Of a stretch of DNA of 41,537 nucleotides, positions 35,021 through 41,537 are shown in pieces; position 1 is the first letter of the stretch; each line of letters starts with the position of its first letter. The DNA is from Paenibacillus maysiensis (lineage in GTDB: Bacteria; Bacillota; Bacilli; Paenibacillales; Paenibacillaceae): the NCBI RefSeq assembly GCF_000520815.1, contig NZ_ASRY01000211.1, forward strand, positions 1 through 41,537, given 5' to 3'. Made by a program: the position numbers and the translations under genes. The notes under the pieces were generated by a model. That model searched no databases. It was not told the DNA's origin and saw nothing but the letters and a program-made list of their open reading frames with translations.

Positions 35021-35430
35021 GCCCCTTCGCCTCCTTCCTCATCATTCCTGTTCTGTTTGCTTGCTATATACCGCTGCACATCCTCCCATGACAGCCCCAG
35101 ACTGCTCATCTGTCCCAGGAACTGATCTATATACGTCAGGGCCAGTTGTTCCCGAAAGTTGTCTACCCGCTCACTGGACGACGTAACATAGGTTCCCAAG
35201 CCGCGCCGCTTCTCGGTCAGTCCGTCCCGCTCCAGCTCCTGATAAGCCCGCATCACTGTATTCGGATTCATACGCAATTCCTGTGCCAGATCACGAACGG
35301 ACGGCATTTTGCTTCCCATTTCAATCTCCCCTTTGGCAATGGAGCTTCGTACCTGATTTAATATCTGTTCATATAATGGCTGGCTAAAATCAATTAAAAA
35401 CCGAAGCGAGCCAACCCTTTGCTCTTCCAT
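35017..35430 (-). CDS. GntR-family repressor, YtrA subfamily
   Basis: A 137-residue regulator with a GntR winged helix (PLYEQILNQVRSSIAKGEI, then MPSVRDLAQELRMNPNTVMRAYQELERDGL and RRGLGTYV). Only a short helical dimerization tail follows, the hallmark of the YtrA subfamily. AGGGGGAAA precedes the ATG. It is first in its operon and is expected to repress its own promoter, where an 8+8 inverted repeat overlaps the -10 box at 35471-35493. Confidence 0.92.
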   Translation of the reverse strand: MEEQRVGSLRFLIDFSQPLYEQILNQVRSSIAKGEIEMGSKMPSVRDLAQELRMNPNTVMRAYQELERDGLTEKRRGLGTYVTSSSERVDNFREQLALTYIDQFLGQMSSLGLSWEDVQRYIASKQNRNDEEGGEGA

Positions 35431-35470
35431 GGGTATTTCCCCCTAATCCGCTGCATCTATCGTGCATATA

Positions 35471-35493
35471 GTGTATTATATCACTTAATACAC
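35471..35493. promoter_or_regulatory. Inverted-repeat operator for the GntR/YtrA-type repressor
   Basis: GTGTATTA, seven bases, TAATACAC is a perfect 8-base inverted repeat. It covers the minus-strand -10 box, the classic position for autorepression. Confidence 0.75.
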
Positions 35494-35502
35494 GCAACAC
35501 AA
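35475..35502 (-). promoter_or_regulatory. Promoter of the GntR-ABC operon
   Basis: TTGTGT, 16 bases, TATAAT on the minus strand, about 45 bases before the GntR start codon. Confidence 0.65.
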
Positions 35503-35682
35503 GTATATTTTTAGTTGAAATTTTAGTCATACCGTTCAAAAACCTATTCAGCAAATGCTCAGCTTGCGCTCAGACAGCACTGTACTCCACTGGCGCAGCC
35601 CATACTGCTTCAACTACACCTGAGAAGGCTCCAATTGTAGACAAAACTCAGGCACCATTATAATGGGAAGATTTAAGGGGTG

Positions 35683-35713
35683 AAAAAAAAGACCCTGTAT
35701 TATCAGGATCTTT
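35683..35713 (-). terminator. Terminator of the small membrane protein gene
   Basis: On the minus strand AAAGATCCTG pairs with CAGGGTCTTT (one mismatch) and is followed by eight T. The stop codon of the gene at 35737 lies just upstream. Confidence 0.75.
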
Positions 35714-35736
35714 CATCATTTCATGCCGTGTATAAC

Positions 35737-36063
35737 TTAGTAGCGATAATCATCATAGGAGTTACGATCTTGATAACGCGGCTGTTGAGCTGCTGTAACC
35801 ATCAAAAATATACCTGAAAGCAAATGCATCAACCAACCCACGAACGGAATCCATCCAACAACAGAGGTCACGATGCCCAAGATAGATCCATAATAGGCCT
35901 CCTTGTTTACCACAGATAGCACTAATGTAACAATATGGAGAATCATCATAAAGAACAACACGGTATACACGGAGTTTACAACGATGAGTCCGCCCAAAAC
36001 AGGAATAGCTAAAAATAGCTCTAAACCGCCCGTAATCCATTTTAAAGTTTTTGATGGTGCCAT
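35737..36063 (-). CDS. Small four-helix membrane protein of unknown function
   Basis: A 108-residue hydrophobic protein with about four transmembrane segments (GGLELFLAIPVLGGLIVV, YTVLFFMMILHIVTLVLSVV, YGSILGIVTSVVGWIPFV, GWLMHLLSGIFLMVTA) and a charged, Tyr-rich tail (YQDRNSYDDYRY). GGGAG lies upstream of the ATG, and the gene has its own terminator, so it looks like a real single-gene unit. I do not recognise a characterised family. Confidence 0.7.
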   Translation of the reverse strand: MAPSKTLKWITGGLELFLAIPVLGGLIVVNSVYTVLFFMMILHIVTLVLSVVNKEAYYGSILGIVTSVVGWIPFVGWLMHLLSGIFLMVTAAQQPRYQDRNSYDDYRY

Positions 36064-36462
36064 TGTTCCACTCTCCCGGTGCTATTTCATCCCATCATTA
36101 TATCTTATCGCTATACGGGGTGACATACATTTTTTAACAATCAATATGTTTAAATCGTGACCGCTGCTATCCCTTTTTAGAATGAGCTAAGCCCTGACTA
36201 CATATATGTGAGAAAGAACGAATTTTTGTGACTCCAAGGGGTAAACGCATTGGGATATTATATCGAGGTGGAATTGCCGGGTCAAGGCTTATTCCTTTTG
36301 AACGCAGCGGTCATGCTGTATTCTACGATGCGCTCCCCGTATTTAATTCCACCTTACTGAGCATACTATCTCAACCTTCCCCTATGCCATAATCGGAGAA
36401 CCAGGACATTCATATGTGCAAAAAAAATAGCATCTTGCGGTGCGTTCTCCAAAAAACAAAAA
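36064..36462. other. Intergenic region with one doubtful short ORF
   Basis: About 400 bases. The plus-strand frame 36228-36392 (GTG start, 54 codons) reads RGKRIGILYRGGIAGSRLIP and on to LPVFNSTLLSILS, which looks protein-like, but there is no ribosome binding site and no family match that I know. It may be the end of a decayed gene. No promoter or RNA was recognised. Confidence 0.35.
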
Positions 36463-36500
36463 AGACGCCTCAGCGCCGTTAGCGGCTATGGGGCATCCTT
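36463..36500 (-). terminator. Terminator of the YdjO-like gene
   Basis: On the minus strand GATGCCCC...GCCGCTAACGGC...GAGGCGTC forms a stem with a nested hairpin, followed by six T, about 20 bases past the stop codon. Confidence 0.75.
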
Positions 36501-36520
36501 CACTACAAACATATATCCCA

Positions 36521-36736
36521 TTAGGATTGTTTGGTATGATTAAAGCTCGTATTATTCAAAACGGCCAGCTTTTTCTCGCCCTTCACCATGGCAGAACCGC
36601 AAATGGGGCATGTCGGCTCGACAGAAAAAGCGAAGTTATCCCGCATCCATCCATTGCACGTATCGCTGGCGCAATTCCAGACAGTTGTAATTTCCTCAGG
36701 AATCTCATCCATTGGCTTTTTCCGTGAATTGTACAT
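36521..36736 (-). CDS. Cold-inducible YdjO-like small zinc-binding protein
   Basis: A 71-residue protein. WNCASDTCNGWMRDNF and CPICGSAM provide four Cys arranged like a small zinc site (C-x5-C and C-x2-C). Length and the sequence around VWNC...CNGWMRDNF fit the YdjO family, called cold-inducible in B. subtilis. The open frame runs back to 36826, but AGAGGG is six bases before the ATG at 36736. It lies directly downstream of a cold shock protein gene on the same strand, separated by a terminator. The neighbourhood supports a shared response to cold. Molecular function unknown. Confidence 0.8.
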   Translation of the reverse strand: MYNSRKKPMDEIPEEITTVWNCASDTCNGWMRDNFAFSVEPTCPICGSAMVKGEKKLAVLNNTSFNHTKQS

Positions 36737-36810
36737 AAACATCCCTCTTTCTTCATGATTTATAAAGCGATAAGATGTAATCAGTTCAAAAACGGCCTTG
36801 TGAACAGATA

Positions 36811-36846
36811 AAAACAAATGCCCCAAACGCTATGTTCGGGGCATCT
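36811..36846 (-). terminator. Terminator of the cold shock protein gene
   Basis: ATGCCCC pairs with GGGGCAT and is followed on the minus strand by TTGTTTTT. Read-through would give expression of the YdjO-like gene. Confidence 0.8.
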
Positions 36847-36867
36847 GAAGTAGGCTGTAATTTTAAA

Positions 36868-37068
36868 TTACAGTTTTACAACGTTCTCAGCTTGTGGTCC
36901 ACGGTTTCCTTCAACTACGTTGAATTCTACGCGTTGGCCTTCGTCCAAAGATTTGAAGCCGTCGCCTTGGATTGCGGAGAAGTGTACGAATACGTCGCTT
37001 CCACCTTCAACCTCGATGAAACCAAAACCTTTTTCTGCGTTAAACCATTTTACTGTACCTGTTTGCAT
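36868..37068 (-). CDS. csp: Cold shock protein (CspA/CspB family)
   Basis: A 66-residue single cold shock domain that binds single-stranded RNA and DNA and melts RNA structure. RNP1 reads KGFGFIEVE and RNP2 reads VFVHFSAI, both intact; [15 protein letters not shown] is the family hallmark. GGAGG is perfectly placed before the ATG. The leader is long (see the promoter near 37200), as in genes whose mRNA acts as a cold sensor. The family call is firm; which paralogue it is cannot be told. Confidence 0.97.
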   Translation of the reverse strand: MQTGTVKWFNAEKGFGFIEVEGGSDVFVHFSAIQGDGFKSLDEGQRVEFNVVEGNRGPQAENVVKL

Positions 37069-37203
37069 GGAATTACCTCCAAAATGTATTTATATGACCT
37101 TTATTTTTTACAAATAAAAATTCACATATTGCACAAGGTTATTTCAACCTAAAACAATAGCCCTCTACAATATGCGAATCTCAGGTCACAATTTCAATAT
37201 ACT

Positions 37204-37232
37204 CATATTACCATAAGTGTATTGAAAACGCA
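37204..37232 (-). promoter_or_regulatory. Predicted promoter and long 5' leader of the cold shock gene
   Basis: On the minus strand TTGCGT, 17 bases, TAATAT. Transcription from here would give a leader of about 130 bases, with repeated ATATTG/AATATG segments that could fold. Coordinates are approximate. Confidence 0.5.
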
Positions 37233-37395
37233 AGCACTGGTGAAATTTAAATTATGCAGAGTGCTCTTGTCCTCTATTTATATGTTCAAGCTGTATTCAT
37301 CAGGCGATAGTCAATCATCAACGCCTACTTAAAACAGTATATCCGCAACTGCTTTTTATTATACCAGCAAATGAAAAATAAATATACAAAACATT

Positions 37396-37436
37396 ATGCA
37401 GAAGACGAACTTTTTCAAAATAGCCGTCTTCTGCAT
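37396..37436 (-). terminator. Stem-loop after the arabinanase gene
   Basis: ATGCAGAAGACG pairs perfectly with CGTCTTCTGCAT (12 bp). On the minus strand a weak T-rich stretch follows. Likely terminator of the GH43 gene ending at 37467. Confidence 0.65.
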
Positions 37437-37466
37437 CCACTCCGTTACGTTACCTTTTAACCAGCA

Positions 37467-39905
37467 TCAAAGACCTGCCAATGCCTTAATTTCATCTGTT
37501 GTCAGCGCTTTATTATACAATTGAACCTCATCCAGACTTCCATTAAAGTTAGCATCGGCGGCAAAGCGGCTTTTACCGAGATAAGCCTCGCTCGTCAGCA
37601 GCTCTCTCGGATTAATGGTAACGCTGTCATTAACAGCTACCTCTTCACCGTTTACATACAGCTTCCCTGTATTCCCCTCCAGTGTAACCGCTACATGCGT
37701 CCACTGGTTCAAGGGTAGCGGTGCTTTGGAAAGCAAGCTTTGATCCGTACCTTCATGGATCGTAAACAGTAGCACACCGCTTCCTTGGGATGGGGTCAGG
37801 AACATATGGCGGCTCTGCCCATTTCCGAAGTCAAAAATTCGCTGCCAGGCTGCGCCGCCCTTCCAGTTTACCCAAGCGGAAAAAGTAAAGTCCTCCGCAT
37901 CTGTTACCGTGCCCGGTAGCTGCACATAGCCATCCTTGCCGTTTAAAGCAAGAGCTCCACCGGATTTGCCTTCCTTGTCCCATGTGGCTCCACCGAATGC
38001 CTTGCCATCATAGTTGTTGTATGTGCTGTCCACGACCCGTGTCCCTTGATCCTCGCTCCATGAATAGTGCGCGAGCTGCGGACCTTGAGCCTGCTCGGGA
38101 ACAACGGCCTGGAAGTTTTTCTTCGCCGTTGCTTTGCCTTTTTTAATGGTCGCAGTCAATGTGACCGTTGCAGGCTGGGAACCCGCTTCTGGACGGTACA
38201 CTTCACCTGTCACGGAAATGTTCTCAGGACGTGAGGACTCCCACGAAATGGTGGTATCTTGTGTAGCTTGAGTAGGCAGCGTCAGATTATAAAAAACGTT
38301 GCTCAAATCGCCCAGACTCAGATCCTTCTGCACAGCAGCCACAATCTTGCTGGCCTTCAGTTCAGGCTTTAGCGTACCCCATACCGCAACACCCTTGGAG
38401 GATAGCGCAGTGAAAGCAAACGTCTTGGTGCCCGTATCTGGATCAAGGTGCCGCAGGAACACGCCTTTGTACTTTGTACCATCCGCTGTAATCTCCAGCT
38501 GGTTACCTGTGCCAAGCTTCCATGTACCGTTCGCTCCGCCGGACAGTTTGCCACCGCTATCCAAACTGACGGTCAGAGCTTGCTTAATATTGGCCGAAAT
38601 TTCTTTTCCGTGATTTACATACGAGTATTGACCAAGGACATCCTTTTCCGACAACTTTTTAAGAGAATCCTCATCTCCCGAATAACGATAAGGAGCAACT
38701 ACGGGCCAACCGTCAGCGTTCATGAACATTTCATGCACGCGTACCTCAAATTGCTCGCCCCGTCCCGGAAAACGGGAATGGAAGATCAGAAAATGCTTCT
38801 TGGTCTTGGGATCGTAATAAGCCGAGTTATGTCCGGGAGAAACATAGCCTGTACCCAGTCCTGTACCCGGATCACCGACTTCCCTTGTAATCAGGTAATT
38901 CCCTATCAGCTTGACACCGTATGGCTCAATGGAAGCGTCATCAAAAAGAGGTTTGTCAGGGTTCGCCTTGACCTTGATCATGTCGTTGCCCTCAGCATCG
39001 TAAAAAGGACCATCCGGTGTTTTGGAGCGAGCCACACGTAGGTTGTATCCGCCATCTGCCGACAAGCCGCCATAAGACAGGAACAGGTAATAATAGTCTG
39101 TTTGCGGACTGTATTGTATGTATGGCCCTTCCATACGGGCATGGTTACCGCCTGTCAGCTTTTTCCCATATCCTTGTCCGGGCAGCGGCTTCCCCGTTTT
39201 CTCATCCATTTCCAGAATAAAGATGCCTCCTGAAAAGGACCCGTATACCATCCACAGCTTGCCGTTCTTATCATAAAAGGTGTCCGGGTCCACGACATTT
39301 GGATGCTTAGTCGCATCATAGACGGTTCCGTCCTCACTCGGTTGTCCCCACATGCCGGATTTCAGGAAAATCCCTTTGTTCTTGTAGGGTCCTTCGATTT
39401 TGTCAGCCACCGCTACACCCATCGCAGAGCGCGGAGAGTCACCTTTGCAGGCATTATAGTACATATAAAACTTGCCGTCCGCCAGTTGAATGACATCGGC
39501 TGCCCACAACGTATCAGTCTGCGCCCATTCTAGCGCTTCTTTTAATTCCTCTTTGACGTTCGGAATCAATACGTTGCCATTTGCTACGCCTGTAGCAATC
39601 GTATCCCAATTCATGAGATCCTTGGACTTGGCAGCCGCCAAATGAGAGCCAAAAATATAAAAGGTATCGTTCACCTTCAGAATGGAAGGATCATGCACGG
39701 AGGTTTCCTTGAAAGAGGCCGCCACCTTTTTGCTCTGAATTGTAACGTTCTCCTGACTCTGATCTTGAAGTGTAAGCTGTCCCGCATTCTGAATCCCATC
39801 TGTATTCGGGTCGAGCGTTTGCTCCGCGCCTGCAAAAGAGGCAGGTAACAGCAAAGCACCTGCCAGAGAAGCTGCCGTTACTTTGCGGAAAAATAATCGT
39901 TTCAT
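37467..39905 (-). CDS. Secreted GH43 endo-1,5-alpha-L-arabinanase with Ig-like and LamG domains
   Basis: An 812-residue exported enzyme. Signal peptide residues 1-27 end SFAGAEQ. The GH43 five-bladed propeller spans about 65-430. Asp72 (SVHDPSILK) is the base, Asp206 (NVVDPDTF) the pKa modulator and Glu259 (ARMEGPYI) the acid. A beta-barrel domain like that of B. subtilis Abn2 follows (about 440-530), then an atrophied Ig-like domain (about 535-620) and a LamG/concanavalin-like domain (about 630-812) that probably binds carbohydrate. It should cut arabinan outside the cell into oligomers for transport and for GH51 enzymes such as the one at 8519-10033. A cre-like site about 120 bases upstream suggests carbon catabolite repression. 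Confidence 0.92.
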   Translation of the reverse strand: MKRLFFRKVTAASLAGALLLPASFAGAEQTLDPNTDGIQNAGQLTLQDQSQENVTIQSKKVAASFKETSVHDPSILKVNDTFYIFGSHLAAAKSKDLMNWDTIATGVANGNVLIPNVKEELKEALEWAQTDTLWAADVIQLADGKFYMYYNACKGDSPRSAMGVAVADKIEGPYKNKGIFLKSGMWGQPSEDGTVYDATKHPNVVDPDTFYDKNGKLWMVYGSFSGGIFILEMDEKTGKPLPGQGYGKKLTGGNHARMEGPYIQYSPQTDYYYLFLSYGGLSADGGYNLRVARSKTPDGPFYDAEGNDMIKVKANPDKPLFDDASIEPYGVKLIGNYLITREVGDPGTGLGTGYVSPGHNSAYYDPKTKKHFLIFHSRFPGRGEQFEVRVHEMFMNADGWPVVAPYRYSGDEDSLKKLSEKDVLGQYSYVNHGKEISANIKQALTVSLDSGGKLSGGANGTWKLGTGNQLEITADGTKYKGVFLRHLDPDTGTKTFAFTALSSKGVAVWGTLKPELKASKIVAAVQKDLSLGDLSNVFYNLTLPTQATQDTTISWESSRPENISVTGEVYRPEAGSQPATVTLTATIKKGKATAKKNFQAVVPEQAQGPQLAHYSWSEDQGTRVVDSTYNNYDGKAFGGATWDKEGKSGGALALNGKDGYVQLPGTVTDAEDFTFSAWVNWKGGAAWQRIFDFGNGQSRHMFLTPSQGSGVLLFTIHEGTDQSLLSKAPLPLNQWTHVAVTLEGNTGKLYVNGEEVAVNDSVTINPRELLTSEAYLGKSRFAADANFNGSLDEVQLYNKALTTDEIKALAGL

Positions 39906-40022
39906 TAACTAATCTCCTCTCGATTTGAACAAACCTGGTTAATCAGCGGTCAGGCTTCTATTGTATTTTGATTCGTTTATTTCCCTCTTGAAATAGATAC
40001 TCATCATCACCCCCGGCAGGTA

Positions 40023-40036
40023 TTAAAGCGCTTTCA
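40023..40036. promoter_or_regulatory. Catabolite-responsive element (cre) upstream of arabinanase gene
   Basis: TTAAAGCGCTTTCA on the plus strand (TGAAAGCGCTTTAA on the minus) differs from the strong palindrome TGAAAGCGCTTTCA at one position. It lies 118 bases before the start codon. CcpA repression in the presence of glucose is expected. Confidence 0.75.
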
Positions 40037-40049
40037 ATTTGTTTAAAAA

Positions 40050-40072
40050 TGAAAACCCTTCTCTCTAAGAAG
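40050..40072 (-). terminator. Terminator-like hairpin upstream of the cre site
   Basis: CCCTTCT pairs with AGAAGGG around five bases, followed on the minus strand by TTTTCATTTTT. No minus-strand gene is visible upstream of it, so it may insulate the arabinanase gene from antisense transcription. The 396-base gap 39906-40301 otherwise shows only the cre site and AT-rich sequence. Confidence 0.55.
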
Positions 40073-40301
40073 GGCGGCTCAAACCTGACTGTGAACCGTA
40101 CCTCTATATTATGCAAACAATATGGAAAATTCAATATTTAATTTTATATTTATATGAATTGTTTAATAAAATTATTAATTACAAAAACTCAGTTTGCTAT
40201 CCTTCCTGCCGATACCATCGAAATTCGAATAGTAAGTTTATCAGAAGCCCAATGCGTCCATACTGGATTAAAAAGCATCCGCAAGGAGAGGGCGAACATT
40301 C

Positions 40302-41537
40302 ATGCGTTTTCGGAAAAGAAGCAGCCACAACAAGTTTAAAAAGCCACCTGTCCAGCACACCGAGAGTAAGCCTGCACATTCAGAGGCGCAGCTCAGTGCA
40401 AATATCGGGTCAAATCTTCAGCGGATCAGACAAACACTCGGTAACAGCACCGACATCATCATAAGAGAAGTTCGTATCGGCAAGGATGGTGAACAAAACA
40501 TTGCTATTCTCTATACTGACGGCTTGGCGGATACGAATGTAGTCTCCGACTTCATCATGGAGTCGATGATGCTGGATAGCGGCTTGTCCGGGGACGTGGA
40601 GCACAAGATTCAAACCTCCTCTAATGTCATGCAAATTTTGAAAGATTACGCTCTGACCATCGGAGATATCCGGAATGTTACTGACTTTGAAACCTTATAT
40701 AACGCTCTGTTATCCGGAGATGCAATCGTTTTGGTTGACGGTGAGACGCAGGGAATCGTGGCCAGCGCACGAGGATGGAAAGATCGCGGGGTCACCGAAC
40801 CTGCCTCAGAAAATGTCGTCCGTGGGCCGCGGGAAGGATTTTCTGAAGCACTACGCACGAATACGGCCTTGATCCGGCGTAAGATTAAAGATCCGAATTT
40901 GTGGCTGGAAACAAAACAAATCGGCCGCGTGACCAAGACCGATGTCGCTGTGATGTACATTAAGGGAATCGTGAACAACAAATTGGTCGAAGAAGTGCAT
41001 GAGCGGCTGAATCGCATTGATGTAGACAGCATTCTTGAAAGCGGGTATATCGAGGAGTTAATCCAGGACGAAACATTTACCCCTTTTCCGACAGTATACA
41101 ATTCCGAACGCCCGGACGTCATCGCCGCCGAGCTGCTGGAAGGAAAGATCGCGATCCTGGTGGATGGAACCCCGTTTGTGCTTGTCGTACCCGCGCTGTT
41201 TGTTTCCTTCCTGCATGCGGCGGAGGATTATTATGAGCGTGCCGACATCAGCAGCTTCATCCGGCTTCTTCGTTACGCTGGGATCTTTATTTCCCTGCTT
41301 GGTCCGTCCTTATATGTTGCCATCACTACGTTTCATCAGGAAATGCTGCCAACCTCATTGCTGATCGGTCTGGCGGCACAGCGGGAGGCCGTTCCTTTTC
41401 CCGCCTTTGTCGAAGCGCTCATGATGGAATTGACTTTTGAAATATTACGAGAAGCCGGCGTCCGCATGCCAAAGTATATCGGGGCAGCCGTCTCCATCGT
41501 AGGCACGCTCGTCATCGGACAAGCGGCTGTCGAGGCG
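40302..41537 (+). CDS. Spore germination receptor A subunit (GerA/GerKA family), 3' end outside window
   Basis: Inner spore membrane subunit of a germinant receptor, which senses nutrients and starts germination. The 412 codons in the window show the N-terminal soluble domain, with ILKDYALTIGDIRN, SGDAIVLVDG, SENVVRGPREGFSEALRTNTALIRRKI and FPTVYNSERPDVIAAELLEGKIAILVDGTP; the NVVRGPREGF segment is a family hallmark. The first membrane helices begin near FVLVVPALFVSFL and FIRLLRYAGIFISLL. AAGGAGAGG lies ten bases before the ATG. The gene runs off the window; B and C subunits are expected beyond it. No clear sigma-G promoter was seen. Confidence 0.95.
   Translation, partial: MRFRKRSSHNKFKKPPVQHTESKPAHSEAQLSANIGSNLQRIRQTLGNSTDIIIREVRIGKDGEQNIAILYTDGLADTNVVSDFIMESMMLDSGLSGDVEHKIQTSSNVMQILKDYALTIGDIRNVTDFETLYNALLSGDAIVLVDGETQGIVASARGWKDRGVTEPASENVVRGPREGFSEALRTNTALIRRKIKDPNLWLETKQIGRVTKTDVAVMYIKGIVNNKLVEEVHERLNRIDVDSILESGYIEELIQDETFTPFPTVYNSERPDVIAAELLEGKIAILVDGTPFVLVVPALFVSFLHAAEDYYERADISSFIRLLRYAGIFISLLGPSLYVAITTFHQEMLPTSLLIGLAAQREAVPFPAFVEALMMELTFEILREAGVRMPKYIGAAVSIVGTLVIGQAAVEA

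Overview
The window looks like a chromosome segment of a Gram-positive, spore-forming Paenibacillus, probably of the P. polymyxa group. That assignment is an inference from an S-layer-anchored protease, a GerA-type germinant receptor subunit, strong AGGAGG ribosome binding sites, moderate GC content and many carbohydrate genes. No rRNA, tRNA, CRISPR array or intact insertion sequence was seen.

Layout. 1-3846: the 3' part of an S8 protease with an SLH anchor, followed by a histidine-kinase fragment. 4280-8098, minus strand: a glycerophosphodiester phosphodiesterase, a TPR-like protein and a divergent Hsp90. 8519-10033, minus strand: a GH51 arabinofuranosidase. 10217-18620: a ribosomally made, modified peptide (RiPP) locus. 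18643-20290: a decayed second peptide locus. 20318-30570: a sugar ABC transporter divergent from GH3, GH94 and LacI genes. 30674-32667: a racemase-like protein and a secreted protein with two NTF2-like repeats. 33020-35430: a GntR/ABC/CcdC-like operon. 35737-37068: a small membrane protein, a YdjO-like protein and a cold shock protein. 37467-39905: a secreted GH43 arabinanase with a cre site upstream. 40302 to the end: the start of a GerA-family gene.

The most interesting region is 10.2-18.6 kb. A 61-residue precursor carries seven cysteines at every second position. It is followed in the same direction by a radical SAM/SPASM maturase, a TIGR04066-type maturation protein, an acyl-carrier-like protein that appears to lack the phosphopantetheine serine, a coiled-coil protein and a cytoplasmic subtilase. 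An ABC exporter without a C39 peptidase domain lies upstream and an ECF-like sigma factor diverges from it. The precursor and exporter share an exact bipartite upstream element, GTGATTT-N9-TACGGAATTAGT, found by eye, which suggests co-regulation, perhaps by the sigma factor.

Next to it, at 18.8-20.2 kb, lie the wreckage of a bacteriocin-type ABC exporter and an unlisted 53-codon ORF in which five of six cysteines have Asp at +4. That is the Cys-X3-Asp pattern known from freyrasin-type ranthipeptides. A degenerate copy of the sigma factor 3' end flanks it.

The 20.3-30.6 kb block resembles the Listeria system for beta-1,2-glucooligosaccharides (sophoro-oligosaccharides): solute-binding protein, two permeases, GH3 beta-glucosidase, GH94 1,2-beta-oligoglucan phosphorylase and a LacI regulator. 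Two identical GAAACGTTTC-centred operators sit just downstream of two divergent sigma-A promoters in the intergenic region.
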